Below are positions 8,748 to 19,045 of a stretch of 64,000 nt of DNA, one piece after another. The first letter of the stretch is position 1. Each line of letters begins with the position of its first letter. The position numbers and the translations under genes were made by a program. The DNA lies in the NCBI GenBank assembly GCA_963790545.1, contig CAWBPA010000017.1, positions 1,488,001 to 1,552,000 on the forward strand, read 5' to 3'. The notes under the pieces were generated by a model. That model was not told where the DNA came from. It worked only from the letters and a program-made list of their open reading frames with translations, and ran no database searches. The DNA comes from DATBJG01 sp963790545 (lineage in GTDB: Bacteria; Acidobacteriota; Vicinamibacteria; Vicinamibacterales; JAMQPK01).

Positions 8748-10574
8748 TCAGAACGCCTGACCGACGCTGAAGTGGATTCGCCAGCGACGACTCTCCGGTT
8801 CTCCATCGATTTGCAGTCCATCGAGCCGGTTGAGCTGGTAGGCCACATCGAATCGGGCGAGACCGAAGGGCGTCTGGTATCGAAGGCCGGTACCAGCATC
8901 GACGAGCAGGTCGCCAAGGTCCAGCTCCCAGTCGCTGGCCCAGACGTTCCCTGCGTCGACGAACACGACGCCGGTCAGCTTGGCGAATAACGGAACCCTC
9001 ACCTCGGAGCTGCCTTCGAAGAGCGTGTGACCGCCAACCGGCACTCCGGTGCCTGACAGCGGACTGACCTCCAACCGGCCCCACCCGCGGAGGCTCGTCG
9101 ATCCGCCCAGAAAGTATCGTCGGAAGAACGGCACAGTCGCTGTTCGCCACAGCGGGCTGATCGACCCGTAACGAACCCGCTCGGCCAGGGTGAGCCGATC
9201 GGCAACGGTGTAGTAGTACCGTGCCTCTCCCAGAAGGTTGAGGTAGTTGAACGATCCAGGGAGCCATCCTCCTGCTTGTTCGAGATGAAGGACCAGCCAC
9301 GAGCCCTCACGCGGATCAAACTGATCGGCTGCAGTGCGTCGCTCGACGTCCAACGCCAGCGCCGTGAGTGTGCCCTCCTGCTCGCGACCCTCGTTGCCAA
9401 GCACATCGCTTGAAATCCGGGTCGTCGTAAACTCGCTGACGAAGGACAGCGTGGCGGACACGCGCGGATTGCGCAACCATGTGATCGCACCCTGCCCGCC
9501 CGTCGAGCGCGTACGGAAAATCTGTTCATCAACATCCGAGTGGCTCGCCTCCAGCCGCATCGACAGGTCAGGCCGAAACAGATACGGCTCCGTGAGTCGG
9601 GCTTCTATGCCGCGGTCCAGCCAGGACCATTTGCCTCGCCCCTCCATGACCTGAGCGCCGCCGAAAACATTCAGATGCTGCCAGACCGTTTCGATGCTCA
9701 GCTTCTCTTCCGTCCCGTAACCGCCAGAAAACCGGAGCCGCTGCGAGTCGCCTTCGACGACGGTGATACGCGTGGGGACGTCCAATGGCTGCTGCTGCAC
9801 ATTGACGGCCTCGATGGTGACGAACTCGAACAGCTGCAGCATCGCCACCTGCCGCTGGCTCTCGACGATCGGGGTGCGACGGAACAGCTCGCCCGGTCGA
9901 TAGAGGAGCTGACGGCGGATGACGTCATCGGCCACCGACAGATTCCCGACGATCTCGATGGGGCCGAAAAACGCCATTTGGCCGGGAGCGGCCGTCAGGG
10001 ATAGGCGCACACGCCCCGACTGCTCCACCTCGCGAGTGACCGAAACTTGTGCGTACGCGTATCCCGCATCCTGGAGCACGTGCATCGCCAGGTCGATCGC
10101 CCGTGTCTGGGCGGATTCCGACAGAATGTCACCAGGTCCGATCGGCAGGTGGTCGCGCAGCGCTTGAACGACGCTTTCGGGGAGGACCTCAAATCCGCTG
10201 AGCACAACGTCGCCGACGCGAATGGGATCCCCTTCCGTCACCGTGATACTGATGGATGCCGTTTTCCGTTGGTCGTCCAGGTCAACGTCAAACGACGATA
10301 CCTTCGCGTCCAGATATCCTTCGGCGTGGTAGAGCGCCTCGATCCGTTTCAGGTCAGCTTCGAACTCTTGACGTTCGAAGTAGGCCTCTTCGCCCCGGGG
10401 CCACGACGAACTCTTCCTTGTCCGCATCACCGACCTGAGCTGCGATTCGTCGAGGTGGACCACTCCCCGAAAACGCAACTCCACGACCTTTAACGGGACT
10501 GCCGAGGGATCACACGCGTGGAGATCTTCCACGCCGCCGCACACACAAAGAGCGAGACACATCAAGGTGGGCAT
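8748..10574 (-). CDS. Omp85/TamA-like outer membrane assembly protein
   Basis: About 608 residues from ATG 10574; the longer open frame upstream of this point only overlaps the VOC gene. It has a short hydrophobic leader, then three POTRA-like repeats (about 30-300: LKVVELRFRG, IRVGDVVLSGFEVLPE, GPIEIVGNLSVADDVIRRQL), then a 16-strand-type barrel with the L6-type motif SLRGWGR near residue 500 and an ending in SVGQAF with terminal Phe. This is the layout of BamA/TamA. With three POTRAs rather than five it is closer to TamA or to the shorter Omp85 proteins. No tamB partner is in the window. Its start is close to the stop of the VOC gene at 10613, so the two may be cotranscribed. Confidence 0.85.
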   Translation of the reverse strand: MPTLMCLALCVCGGVEDLHACDPSAVPLKVVELRFRGVVHLDESQLRSVMRTRKSSSWPRGEEAYFERQEFEADLKRIEALYHAEGYLDAKVSSFDVDLDDQRKTASISITVTEGDPIRVGDVVLSGFEVLPESVVQALRDHLPIGPGDILSESAQTRAIDLAMHVLQDAGYAYAQVSVTREVEQSGRVRLSLTAAPGQMAFFGPIEIVGNLSVADDVIRRQLLYRPGELFRRTPIVESQRQVAMLQLFEFVTIEAVNVQQQPLDVPTRITVVEGDSQRLRFSGGYGTEEKLSIETVWQHLNVFGGAQVMEGRGKWSWLDRGIEARLTEPYLFRPDLSMRLEASHSDVDEQIFRTRSTGGQGAITWLRNPRVSATLSFVSEFTTTRISSDVLGNEGREQEGTLTALALDVERRTAADQFDPREGSWLVLHLEQAGGWLPGSFNYLNLLGEARYYYTVADRLTLAERVRYGSISPLWRTATVPFFRRYFLGGSTSLRGWGRLEVSPLSGTGVPVGGHTLFEGSSEVRVPLFAKLTGVVFVDAGNVWASDWELDLGDLLVDAGTGLRYQTPFGLARFDVAYQLNRLDGLQIDGEPESRRWRIHFSVGQAF

Positions 10575-10612
10575 TCCGAACCCTAATGGGTACGACGGAC
10601 AGCAGCTGGTCG

Positions 10613-11470
10613 CTACTGGAACAAGGGATTGCCTTGCCCTTCGTTGAGCTCGATATAGGTGCCCCACGGATCGGTGATGAACGCCAGCGTGATCTTCAGC
10701 GCAGGGACATCGCGGTACGGCACGTCGATCTTGATGCCCTGCGCTTCGAGCTTTTTGCAGAACTCTTCGAGATTCCTGACCTCGAAGCCAATGTGATCGA
10801 GCGCCCGGCCGCGCGTGGGAACGAGGGGGCCTGACGACTGCGAGAAGTTGAGGCCTCCGCCCGGCAGATCCGCCCCAAGGATCCCAGTGGTCTGCGCCTG
10901 GCGCTCGGTCGCGCCAAATACCTTCATGTACCACGCGCGCATCTCCGCTGGCTGCTCGCCAAAGAGGTGGATGTGGTGGTGCATGATGGCCGCAGTCTGG
11001 TTGCTGACCTGCAGCAGTTCCACTTTGACGCCGTCGGGACCCATGACGTAGGCAATGCCGTTGCCCCTCGCGGCAATGTCGTCCGTCACCGTGACACCGG
11101 CCGGCACCTCCTCCGCGGTCACCATGCGGTAGCCGCCGGCCTTCACCTTGTCAACCATCTGGCGCAGGTTCGGCACCGAGAAGCCGACGTGATCCAGCGA
11201 GCTGCCCTTTGTCGGGCCGTTCCGTGCTCTGGCACTCAGAAAGATCAGCACGTTCGGAATCTTGATGACGTCGAAAGTACCGGCCTTGGTCGCCGTTCCG
11301 CCGAGGGTGTCGACCCAGAACTTCTTGTGTTCTTCGATGCTCGCGACATTCAAATGATGGTGACCGTACACGATGGCCGCGTCCTTGGCCGCCAGAAGCT
11401 GGGCGGACGCGGTCGAAGAAGGGATCACGACCAACAACGCCGCCGCCGCGAAGAACGGGATGTGATTCAT
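10613..11470 (-). CDS. Exported two-domain VOC (glyoxalase/dioxygenase-fold) protein
   Basis: 285 residues with a signal peptide (PFFAAAALLVVIPSSTASAQ) and two VOC modules. Module 1 starts YGHHHLNV and ends VKVELLQ; module 2 starts HHHIHLFG and ends TYIELNEG. These His/Glu positions are where VOC enzymes bind metal. The segment SSLDHVGFSVPNL is mirrored in the second half by RALDHIGFEVRNL, showing internal duplication. Cytoplasmic VOC enzymes include glyoxalase I and extradiol dioxygenases; an exported form is unusual and its substrate is unknown. It is a paralogue of the protein at 33566. The Omp85 gene lies downstream on the same strand. Confidence 0.82.
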   Translation of the reverse strand: MNHIPFFAAAALLVVIPSSTASAQLLAAKDAAIVYGHHHLNVASIEEHKKFWVDTLGGTATKAGTFDVIKIPNVLIFLSARARNGPTKGSSLDHVGFSVPNLRQMVDKVKAGGYRMVTAEEVPAGVTVTDDIAARGNGIAYVMGPDGVKVELLQVSNQTAAIMHHHIHLFGEQPAEMRAWYMKVFGATERQAQTTGILGADLPGGGLNFSQSSGPLVPTRGRALDHIGFEVRNLEEFCKKLEAQGIKIDVPYRDVPALKITLAFITDPWGTYIELNEGQGNPLFQ

Positions 11471-11578
11471 GGCCTCAGTATCACGATATGTGCTGCATCC
11501 GGCAATGGTGAAAATCAGGCTCTGAGACGTGCTTCACGCTGGGCTGCTCTTGTGAAAGGATAGTTTTCGCATCAGCTT

Positions 11579-13115
11579 ATGGCCATCGTTGCCAAACCGC
11601 CGTGCGACGAAGGCGCGATCCTGACCGGCGTTGCCGATTGCACAGATGCCGGTCGAGGCCGTTGGGTGCTAGCGGCCACCATCCTCGGATCGAGCCTGGC
11701 GTTCATCGACAGCACCGTCGTGAACGTGGCCCTTCCGGCCTTGCAGTCTGCTCTCAATGCGACTCTGGCCGACGTGCAATGGGTGGTCGAGTCCTACGCG
11801 CTCACGCTGGCTGCCCTGCTCCTCACCGGCGGTTCGCTTGGCGATCTTCGAGGCCGTCGCAAGGTCTTTGCTGCGGGCGTCTCACTCTTCGCTGTTGCCT
11901 CTGTATGGTGTGGCCTTTCGCGATCGATTGGAGAACTCATCGCCGCTCGCGCGCTGCAAGGGATCGGTGCTGCGCTGCTCGTGCCGGGCAGCCTTTCGCT
12001 CATCAGCGCGTCGTTTCCTCCGGCAGAACGCGGTCGCGCGATAGGCACGTGGTCTGGGTTCACCGCGATCACCGCTGCACTTGGCCCGGTGCTGGGAGGA
12101 TGGCTCGTCGAGCACTTGTCGTGGCGCTGGGTCTTCTTTATCAATTTGCCACTCGCCCTCGTTGTCCTCGCGATCACGATCTGGCGAGTCCCAGAAACCC
12201 CTGCCGCTCGCGGCACCAGCCGACTCGACTGGCCGGGGGCTGCGCTGGCGACGGTGGGGCTCGGCACTCTTGTCTTCGGACTGATTGAATCTGTTCCAGT
12301 CGCGGGCCTCGCCGGGATCATTCTCTTGATAGGCTTTCTCTTTCTTGAATTTCGCTCGCCGGCTCCAATGCTTCCGCTGGCACTGTTCCGCTCGCGCAGC
12401 TTCAGCGGGGCCAACCTGCTCACGTTTCTTCTGTACGCCGCGCTGAGCGGTGCCCTCTTTTTCTTTCCCTTGAATCTGATCCAGGTGCAAGGGTATTCAG
12501 CCACTTGAGGCCGGCGCAGCGCTGCTCCCGTTCATCGTGTTGATGTTTCTGCTGTCGCGCTGGTCCGGCGGGCTGATCCAGCGATATGGGGCCAGGCGGC
12601 CACTCATCGTCGGACCGCTGGTCGCGGCTGCCGGCTTTGCGTTGTTCGCCAGACCCGGCATTGGCGGTTCGTACTGGAGCACCTTCTTTCCCGCCGTGAT
12701 CGTACTCGGCTTCGGCATGGCCATCAGCGTGGCGCCGCTGACCACGACGGTCATGAACTCTGTCCCGCAGGACCGTGCGGGCCTGGCCTCGGGAATCAAC
12801 AATGCTGTCTCGCGTGTCGCCGGTTTACTCGCGATCGCGGCCTTGGGTGTGGTCCTGTACGCGGCGTTCAATCGAGCGCTCGATCGAGAATTTCGCGTTC
12901 TGAATCTGTCGCCTGTCGTTCGCGCAGAAATCGACGCCGAGCGCCGCAATCTGGGCGCTACGGCAACGACTGACAGCAGGGGTCGAGCGGCAATCCAGAG
13001 ATCGTTCGTCACCGGTTATCGATATGTGCTGTGGATTGCAATGGCCCTTGCGGTTGCGAGCTCCGCGAGTGCCTGGGCATTGATAAGTCGTGACAGCCAG
13101 AGTCGGCTGACTTAA
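11579..13115 (+). CDS. MFS drug:H+ antiporter, DHA2 (EmrB/QacA) type, frame-broken
   Basis: Fourteen-helix type multidrug transporter of about 512 residues. The first helix carries FIDSTVVNVALPALQ, the DHA2 motif; loop 2-3 has GSLGDLRGRRKVF (motif A); and motif C appears as SGFTAITAALGPVLGGWL. At 12505 an additional T makes ACTTGAG where ACTGAG would read YSATEAGAALLPF; protein-like sequence then continues to 13115 in the next frame. The single-base insertion in a TT doublet looks like sequence error, but a real null allele cannot be excluded. It is divergent from the VOC gene and convergent with the RND pump. Confidence 0.82.
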
Positions 13116-13133
13116 AGCTCTCGAGAGGTCTGG

Positions 13134-16100
13134 CTAAGCGGCTGCCTCAGTCGGGAAGGCAACCGTTCGGTTTCGCGCCACGAGCATGTAGATCGACGGC
13201 ACCACGAACAACGTGAAGAGCGTACCGACGATCATACCGCTGACCAGCATGATGCCGATGCTGTTGCGCGCGCCGGCGCCCGGCCCATCCGCAAGGATGA
13301 GAGGCGTGTGGCCCACGACGGTGGCCGCGGTCGTCATCAGAATCGGACGCAGCCGGGTATCCGCCGCTTCAATCACGGCACGCAGCTTGTCCAGGCCTGT
13401 TTCCTGCAGGTGGTTCGCAAATTGGACGATGAGGATGCCGTTCTTTGCAACCAGACCTACCAGCGTGATGAGTCCCACCTGACTGTAGATATTGAGGCTC
13501 GTGAACCCCAGGAAGGAGAACAGCAACGCCCCCGCGATCGCCAGCGGGACAGAGCCCGCAAGGATGATGAACGGATCGCGAAAACTCTCGAACTGCCCGG
13601 CGAGCACCAGATAGATCAAGATTGCTGAGAGCAGGAACGTGCCCAAGAACTTGCTACCCTCGGCTCGCAGCTGACGCGACTCCCCCGCGTAGTCCATCGT
13701 GAAGCCTTGAGGCAGAATGGCGCTGGCTTCCTTTTCGAGGAAGCTCAGCGCCTGGTCGAGGGGAACGGGCGGCGGGATGACACCCTGGATGCGCACGGCA
13801 TTGAGTTGCTGGAACTTCTTCAGCTCCCGTGGCTCGGTTGAGGTCTCGAGGTGGGCGAACGTCGCCAGCGGAACGAGCTTGTCGTCCGATCCGGTGACGT
13901 AGAGTTGACCGAGCTGATCGGGTGTCAGACGCTCGGTTCGCTTGACCTGCGGAATGACTTTGTAGCTGCGGCCCTGATTGCTGAACCGATTGACGTAGTC
14001 TCCACCCAGCATCGCGGAAAGGTCTCGACCCGCTCGGCTCAGATCGACGCCCTGCGACCGAAGCTTGTCGCGATCGAAGACAACCGTGGCCTGGGGCTGG
14101 TCAAATTTCATGTCGGCGTCGGCAAAAATGAACAACCCGCTCGCGAATGCCTTCTGAACGAGCTGGCTCGCGACCTCCCGCAGTTGTTCTGGTTCGGCCG
14201 CTGAGGCAATCACCAGGTCGACAGGAAAATCGCCGCCGCCAGGTAGTGGCGGCGGTGTGAGCGGAATCGCGCGGATGCCCGGAATCTGGGACAGCGGTCC
14301 GGCCACCTCGGTCAAGAGTTGTTGCGTGGTCCTGGTCCGCTCACTCCACGGCTTGGTCACAAAGCCCCCGAAGCCACCTGTCGGATACGTCAACTGAAAG
14401 ATGCCCGCGGTCTCCGGAAACGATCGATAGACCTCGGCAACCTGGCTCGCAAACATCGTGGTTTGATCGAGGGTGGAGTTTGCAGACGTCTGCAGAATCG
14501 AGAACACCACACCTTGATCTTCGCTGGGCGCGAGCTCCCGCTGCGAGAAGAGGTAGAACGGCACAATCAGCACTGCTACGAGTGCCCAGAGCACGAGGAC
14601 GACAGGTCTATACCGGAGTGTGCCTGTGAGGGCGCGGGTGTATCCGTTTCGTAGGGCTTCGAAGCGCCGATTGATCCAGCCGGCAAAGCCGCGTTCACTC
14701 TGCCCGGTGCGCAGAAGCTTTGCACCCATCATCGGCGACAACGTGAGGGCAACAATTCCCGAAACGATGACCGCGCCGGCGAGCGTAAACGCAAACTCTC
14801 TGAACAATGCCCCGGTCAATCCACCTTGGATCCCCACGGGCGCATATACCGCGGCCAGCGTGATCGTCATCGCGATGATGGGACCGACCAGCTCCCGGGC
14901 AGCCTCAATCGCGGCCCGGAATGGAGGCTTGCCGCCTTGAACGTGCCTCTCCACGTTCTCCACCATCACAATCGCGTCGTCCACGACCAAACCAACGGAG
15001 AGGACGATAGCGAGCAGCGTCAGCAGGTTGATGGTAAAACCTGCTGCGAGCATGAGGAACACCGCGCCGACGAGCGAGATGGGGATCGCCACCACGGGAA
15101 TGAGCACCGACCGCAGCGATCCGAGGAACAGGAAGATCACCCCGATCACGATCAGCAGCGTCTCGGTGAGGGTCGTGAGAACTTCGTTGATGGCGTCATC
15201 GATGTATGCGGTGGCATCGTAAGGGATGCCCGCGTGCATGCCTGCCGGCATCTGGGTCTGAATGCCTGGAATCTCCGCTCGGACGCGCCGGATGACGTCG
15301 AGCGAGTTGGCGCTGGGCAATACCCAGATGCCCATGAACACGGCGGTCTGACCGTTGAAGCGAACATCTTCCTCGTAGCTCTCCGCGCCAAGCACGACGT
15401 TGGCGATGTCGCCGAGCCGCACGACGACGCCGTCTTGCTGCTTGACCACCAGCTGGCGAAACTCTTCCGGCGTTCGCAGGTCCGTGTTGGCGACCAGGTT
15501 CACCGACACCATCGAGCCTTTTGTACGCCCGAGCGCCGATAGATAGTTATTGCGCGCGAGCGCCTCCTGCAGCATCGAGGGCGAAATCCCATGAGCCGCC
15601 ATTTGCTCGGGCTTGAGCCAGATCCGCATGGCGAAAATGCGGTCGCCGAGAATGTCGGCACGCTGGACGCCCTCGACAGCGCTCAGCCTCGGCTGCACGA
15701 CGCGAATGAGATAGTCAGTAATCTGGTTCTGATCGAGGTCGGTCGACGAGAAGCTGAGGTAGAGCGCAGCAAACTGCGTGTCGGCATTTTCAACTTCGAT
15801 GATTGGCGCCTCCGCCTCGGGCGGCAGGTCGTTGCGAACCTGCGCCACCTTCGCCTGAATCTGGGTCAATGCATCGTTGGTGTCGTAGTTGAGCCTCAGG
15901 TGCACCGTGATCGTGCTCAGTCCCTGAGCGCTCGCCGACTCCATGTAATCAATGCCATCGGCGCTGGCGATCACCCGCTCGAGCGGTGTCGTGATGAACC
16001 CACGCACGAGGTCCGCGTTCGCACCCGTATACACGGTCGACACCCGAACGATCGCGATATCACTCCGCGGATACTGGCGGACGCTCAGCGCGCGAATGGA

Positions 16101-16181
16101 CTGCAGACCCGCGATCAAAATGACCAGGTTGACGACAATCGCGAGCACGGGACGCTTGACGAAGAGATCGGTGAAGTTCAT
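13134..16181 (-). CDS. RND efflux pump inner-membrane permease (AcrB/MexF-like)
   Basis: 1015-residue proton-driven trimeric drug exporter of the HAE-1 family. The N-terminus FTDLFVKRPVLAIV is the classical first helix. The proton-relay aspartates are in GLVVDDAIVMVENVERH, and the conserved lysine in GLVAKNGILIVQFANH. Porter-domain sequences such as VRVSTVYTGANADLV and the periplasmic FLGSLRSVLIP region are present and the length is normal. It is the last gene of a four-gene operon (STAS, OMF, MFP, RND); the adaptor's stop is 1 base from this ATG, so translational coupling is likely. Substrate range cannot be read from sequence. Confidence 0.95.
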   Translation of the reverse strand: MNFTDLFVKRPVLAIVVNLVILIAGLQSIRALSVRQYPRSDIAIVRVSTVYTGANADLVRGFITTPLERVIASADGIDYMESASAQGLSTITVHLRLNYDTNDALTQIQAKVAQVRNDLPPEAEAPIIEVENADTQFAALYLSFSSTDLDQNQITDYLIRVVQPRLSAVEGVQRADILGDRIFAMRIWLKPEQMAAHGISPSMLQEALARNNYLSALGRTKGSMVSVNLVANTDLRTPEEFRQLVVKQQDGVVVRLGDIANVVLGAESYEEDVRFNGQTAVFMGIWVLPSANSLDVIRRVRAEIPGIQTQMPAGMHAGIPYDATAYIDDAINEVLTTLTETLLIVIGVIFLFLGSLRSVLIPVVAIPISLVGAVFLMLAAGFTINLLTLLAIVLSVGLVVDDAIVMVENVERHVQGGKPPFRAAIEAARELVGPIIAMTITLAAVYAPVGIQGGLTGALFREFAFTLAGAVIVSGIVALTLSPMMGAKLLRTGQSERGFAGWINRRFEALRNGYTRALTGTLRYRPVVLVLWALVAVLIVPFYLFSQRELAPSEDQGVVFSILQTSANSTLDQTTMFASQVAEVYRSFPETAGIFQLTYPTGGFGGFVTKPWSERTRTTQQLLTEVAGPLSQIPGIRAIPLTPPPLPGGGDFPVDLVIASAAEPEQLREVASQLVQKAFASGLFIFADADMKFDQPQATVVFDRDKLRSQGVDLSRAGRDLSAMLGGDYVNRFSNQGRSYKVIPQVKRTERLTPDQLGQLYVTGSDDKLVPLATFAHLETSTEPRELKKFQQLNAVRIQGVIPPPVPLDQALSFLEKEASAILPQGFTMDYAGESRQLRAEGSKFLGTFLLSAILIYLVLAGQFESFRDPFIILAGSVPLAIAGALLFSFLGFTSLNIYSQVGLITLVGLVAKNGILIVQFANHLQETGLDKLRAVIEAADTRLRPILMTTAATVVGHTPLILADGPGAGARNSIGIMLVSGMIVGTLFTLFVVPSIYMLVARNRTVAFPTEAAA

Positions 16182-16182
16182 G

Positions 16183-17310
16183 TCAGCTGTCCTCCGGCGT
16201 GGGTGTCGGGCTGTTGGCCGGCTTCACTTTGTTGTTGACGAGCACGGCTGCGCCGTTCCGGAGCTTGAAGACACCGGAGGTGACAACCTCTTCACCCGCC
16301 TTCACACCCGACAGGACCGCAATCTGATCGCCCCGTCCCGCTCCGAGCTTCACAAACTGCTGCCTCACACCACGGTAGCTTCGGCCGTCCGGGTCCTTGA
16401 GATCCGTCACCACGAACACCGAGTCCCCGTACGGCGCGTAGCTGATCGAGGACGCCGGCAGCGCCACCACCGACTGGCTGTCGCCAACGGCTACCTGTGT
16501 CTGAACGAACATACCGGGCCGCAAGCGACCGTGGGGGTTGCCGAGAGTAGCCTGGACCTGGATGTTCCGGGTCGTCTCGTCGACAACCGAATCAATCGCG
16601 GTGATACGGCCCGTGTGCTCGACTCCAGCCACGTCAGTCGCGGAAATGCGCACCTGCCGGCCCACTCGCATCCGGCTGGTGTCCTGCTGGGGAACGCCGA
16701 AATTCACATAAATCGGATCGAGTGACTGCAGCGGAACCACGGCGTCGCCCCCGTTCAAGTACTGACCCAGGTTGACTTGACGGAGGCCGAGAATTCCAGA
16801 GAACGGAGCCCGGATCGTCTTGCGCTCGATCGTGGCGCGGATCTCGCCGACCCTGGCGTCCGACTGTTTGTGCTCGGCTTCTGCGAGGTCGTAGTCAGCA
16901 CGGGAAACAGCTCCATTGGCCACTAATCCGCTCATCCGACTGAAGTTGAGACGGGCGAGGTCTCGTTGCGCTTCGAGCGCGGCCAACTGCGCTTGCTCCT
17001 GACGCGTATCCAGGTGCACGAGAATGTCGCCCCGCTGGACGGCCTGGCCCGATTCGAACTCAATCCCGGCAACGATGCCCGGCAAATCGGCGCTGACGGT
17101 GACGCCCTGAACGGGGGTGATCGTGCCAATGACATTGAGCGCGGCCGGCCACTCTTGCTGCCCGGCGACGATCGTGGTCACGGCCTCCGGCGGTGGCTGG
17201 AAAGACGCAGACTGCGCAATGGCCGTCTGGATCTGCCTGAACTTCACGAGGCCGAGCACGCCGACGATGGCGCCCATTACCAGCAACATGAGAATCATTC
17301 GCTTAGCCAT
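16183..17310 (-). CDS. RND efflux periplasmic adaptor (membrane fusion protein)
   Basis: 375-residue HlyD/AcrA-type adaptor. ATG 17310 is chosen because GAGGAAA stands 6 bases upstream; an in-frame ATG at 17337 would overlap the outer-membrane gene. A single N-terminal transmembrane anchor (MLLVMGAIVGVLGLV) precedes the lipoyl half-motif ADLPGIVAGIEFESGQAVQ, a helical hairpin (about 95-150), the second lipoyl half (TIRAPFSGILGLRQVNLGQYL) and the beta-barrel domain. It links the RND permease with the OMF channel encoded immediately upstream. Confidence 0.93.
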   Translation of the reverse strand: MAKRMILMLLVMGAIVGVLGLVKFRQIQTAIAQSASFQPPPEAVTTIVAGQQEWPAALNVIGTITPVQGVTVSADLPGIVAGIEFESGQAVQRGDILVHLDTRQEQAQLAALEAQRDLARLNFSRMSGLVANGAVSRADYDLAEAEHKQSDARVGEIRATIERKTIRAPFSGILGLRQVNLGQYLNGGDAVVPLQSLDPIYVNFGVPQQDTSRMRVGRQVRISATDVAGVEHTGRITAIDSVVDETTRNIQVQATLGNPHGRLRPGMFVQTQVAVGDSQSVVALPASSISYAPYGDSVFVVTDLKDPDGRSYRGVRQQFVKLGAGRGDQIAVLSGVKAGEEVVTSGVFKLRNGAAVLVNNKVKPANSPTPTPEDS

Positions 17311-17321
17311 TGGTTTCCTCG

Positions 17322-18758
17322 TCACGATTGGGACCACCCACCGCCCAGCGCGCGGTAGAGCTGAACGATTGATGTCAGCTCCTGCTGGCGAAGACGCGCG
17401 AGATCCAGCTCACCCTGGAAGAGATTCCGTTGAGCGTCGAGGACGGGTAAGTAGTTGTCGACACCGCCCTGGTACCGCTGCGTGGCGAGCTCGGACGATT
17501 CGCGCAATGCTTCGACCAGCCGCTGCTGCTCGGCGCGCTGCTCACTCGTCTTGTGGTAGCCGACGAGGGAGTCCGACACCTCACGAAACGCCGTGTAGAT
17601 CGCGCGCTGGTAACCGACTACGGCTTCACGCTGAACCGCTTCCGTGAGCCTGACGTCGTTGCGCAGTCGTCCCGCGTTGAAGATGGGGACCGCTGCTCCG
17701 GCTCCCAGGCTCCAAAACCCGGCCGAGCCCGTGAACAGGTCGGTCAAGGCACGGCTTTGCACGCCGAAGAGCCCTGTAAGGCTGATCCGAGGGAAGAACT
17801 CAGCCTTGGCGGCACCAATCTGCGCATTTGCGGCGATGAGCTCCTGCTCGGCCTGACGGATGTCGGGCCGTCGCTCGAGAAGGTCGGATGGAAGACCGGC
17901 CGGCACGGTTGGCGGTGCTACCCGGGCCTCGAGTGAGAGCCCACGTGGCACATCGTTGGGCAGCTCTCCAAGCAGCAGACTCAGCGCGTTCTCTGTCTGG
18001 GCGGTCTCCCGCTCGAGGCTGGCGATCTGCCCGGTGGTGGTAAAGAGCAGCTGCTCCGCCTGCCGAACATCGAGGGCCGTGCCGACCCCACCCTGGAACC
18101 GGGATTCGGTCAGCTGCAGATTCATGCGTGCGACGTCTCGCGTTCGTCGCGCAATGTCTAGCTCGAGATCGAGTGCGCGCAACGCGACATAAGTCTGTGT
18201 CACGTCTGCAACGAGCGTCGTGATCACGCCGTACCTGGCCTCTTCGGTGGCCAGGTATTGCGCGCGCGCCGCTTCGGTCAATCGGCGCAACCTTCCCCAG
18301 ACGTCGATCTCCCACCCCAGACTGAATCCGGCCTGGATGAAAGTAGCCTGGGTATCCGCATCCTTTGGAATTGAACGGTTGACACCCGTCGTGGAGGACC
18401 GGACTGAGCCGATGTCGATTCCTCCGTCGATCGTGGGGAACTGATTCGAACGTGTGATGCCGAAGAGCGCTCGTGCCTGCAGGACACGTTCGGCGGCAAT
18501 CCTCAAATCGAAGTTCTGTTTCAGTGCGGCTTCGATGAGCGTCGTCAGCGTGTCGTCACGGAACAGCTCAAACCACTTCAGGTCGGCCAGCGACTGCGCG
18601 CTCGGCACCGCCGCAGGATCGGCGCCCCTGAATGCGGACGGCGTCTCGACAACCGGCCGTTTGTAGTTTGGTCCTAGGGTGCACGATGCCGAGATAACTG
18701 CAGCCAGCACGGCGACCGCGACACGGCTGAACGGAACACCAATCGGGGACACGGTCAT
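17322..18758 (-). CDS. Efflux outer-membrane lipoprotein (OprM/NodT-type OMF)
   Basis: 478-residue TolC-like channel of the NodT subfamily. It has a lipobox (ISASC) at about residue 26, so it is acylated, followed by the family signature LGPNYKRP. Two internal repeats of coiled helices are visible (first TLIEAALKQNFDLRIAAERV; second IRQAEQELIAANAQIGAAKA). Spacing to the adaptor start is 11 bases. Its ATG overlaps the TGA of the STAS gene (ATGA), implying coupled translation within the operon. Confidence 0.93.
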   Translation of the reverse strand: MTVSPIGVPFSRVAVAVLAAVISASCTLGPNYKRPVVETPSAFRGADPAAVPSAQSLADLKWFELFRDDTLTTLIEAALKQNFDLRIAAERVLQARALFGITRSNQFPTIDGGIDIGSVRSSTTGVNRSIPKDADTQATFIQAGFSLGWEIDVWGRLRRLTEAARAQYLATEEARYGVITTLVADVTQTYVALRALDLELDIARRTRDVARMNLQLTESRFQGGVGTALDVRQAEQLLFTTTGQIASLERETAQTENALSLLLGELPNDVPRGLSLEARVAPPTVPAGLPSDLLERRPDIRQAEQELIAANAQIGAAKAEFFPRISLTGLFGVQSRALTDLFTGSAGFWSLGAGAAVPIFNAGRLRNDVRLTEAVQREAVVGYQRAIYTAFREVSDSLVGYHKTSEQRAEQQRLVEALRESSELATQRYQGGVDNYLPVLDAQRNLFQGELDLARLRQQELTSIVQLYRALGGGWSQS

Positions 18759-19045
18759 TTCCTCTCTCCGAGGTCATCGGACTCTGAGATCTCTCGAACC
18801 AGCTCGCGCATGAAGCAGCCTTGGGCCACGAAACGAGCGCCACCGTGGTGCATGCGTGCGAGCAGGTGCCGGCCAGCTTCGTCCACCCATCGCACATCAC
18901 TGAGATCGACGACCGTCGGACCCGCGAGGTTCTTGTCAACGGCAATCCAGCACGCGTCGAGCTCATTCACCCACGCGCCGGTGAGACAACCTTCAAGCGT
19001 CAACACGATCTCACCTGCTGTCTTCCGCGTCGTTATCCGCAACAT
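18755..19045 (-). CDS. STAS-domain protein at the head of the RND efflux operon
   Basis: About 96 residues from ATG 19045 (MLRITTRKTAGEIVLTLEG); a longer reading frame to 19129 is less likely. It is a single STAS domain, the fold of anti-sigma-factor antagonists. The loop that carries the phosphorylatable serine in SpoIIAA-like proteins (DSSG) here reads VDEAG, so the usual Ser is replaced by Glu/Ala. The domain is otherwise complete (GPTVVDLSDVRWVDEAG then LLARMHHGGARFVAQG). Its stop overlaps the OMF start by ATGA, so it is the first gene of the efflux operon. It may sense or scaffold rather than undergo phosphorylation switching (inference). Confidence 0.8.
   Translation of the reverse strand: MLRITTRKTAGEIVLTLEGCLTGAWVNELDACWIAVDKNLAGPTVVDLSDVRWVDEAGRHLLARMHHGGARFVAQGCFMRELVREISESDDLGERK

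Noticed and set aside
10575..10934. N-terminal extension of the Omp85 protein to 10934
   Set aside because: The upstream part overlaps the VOC gene and is its out-of-frame shadow; the ATG at 10574 gives a normal leader and POTRA start.
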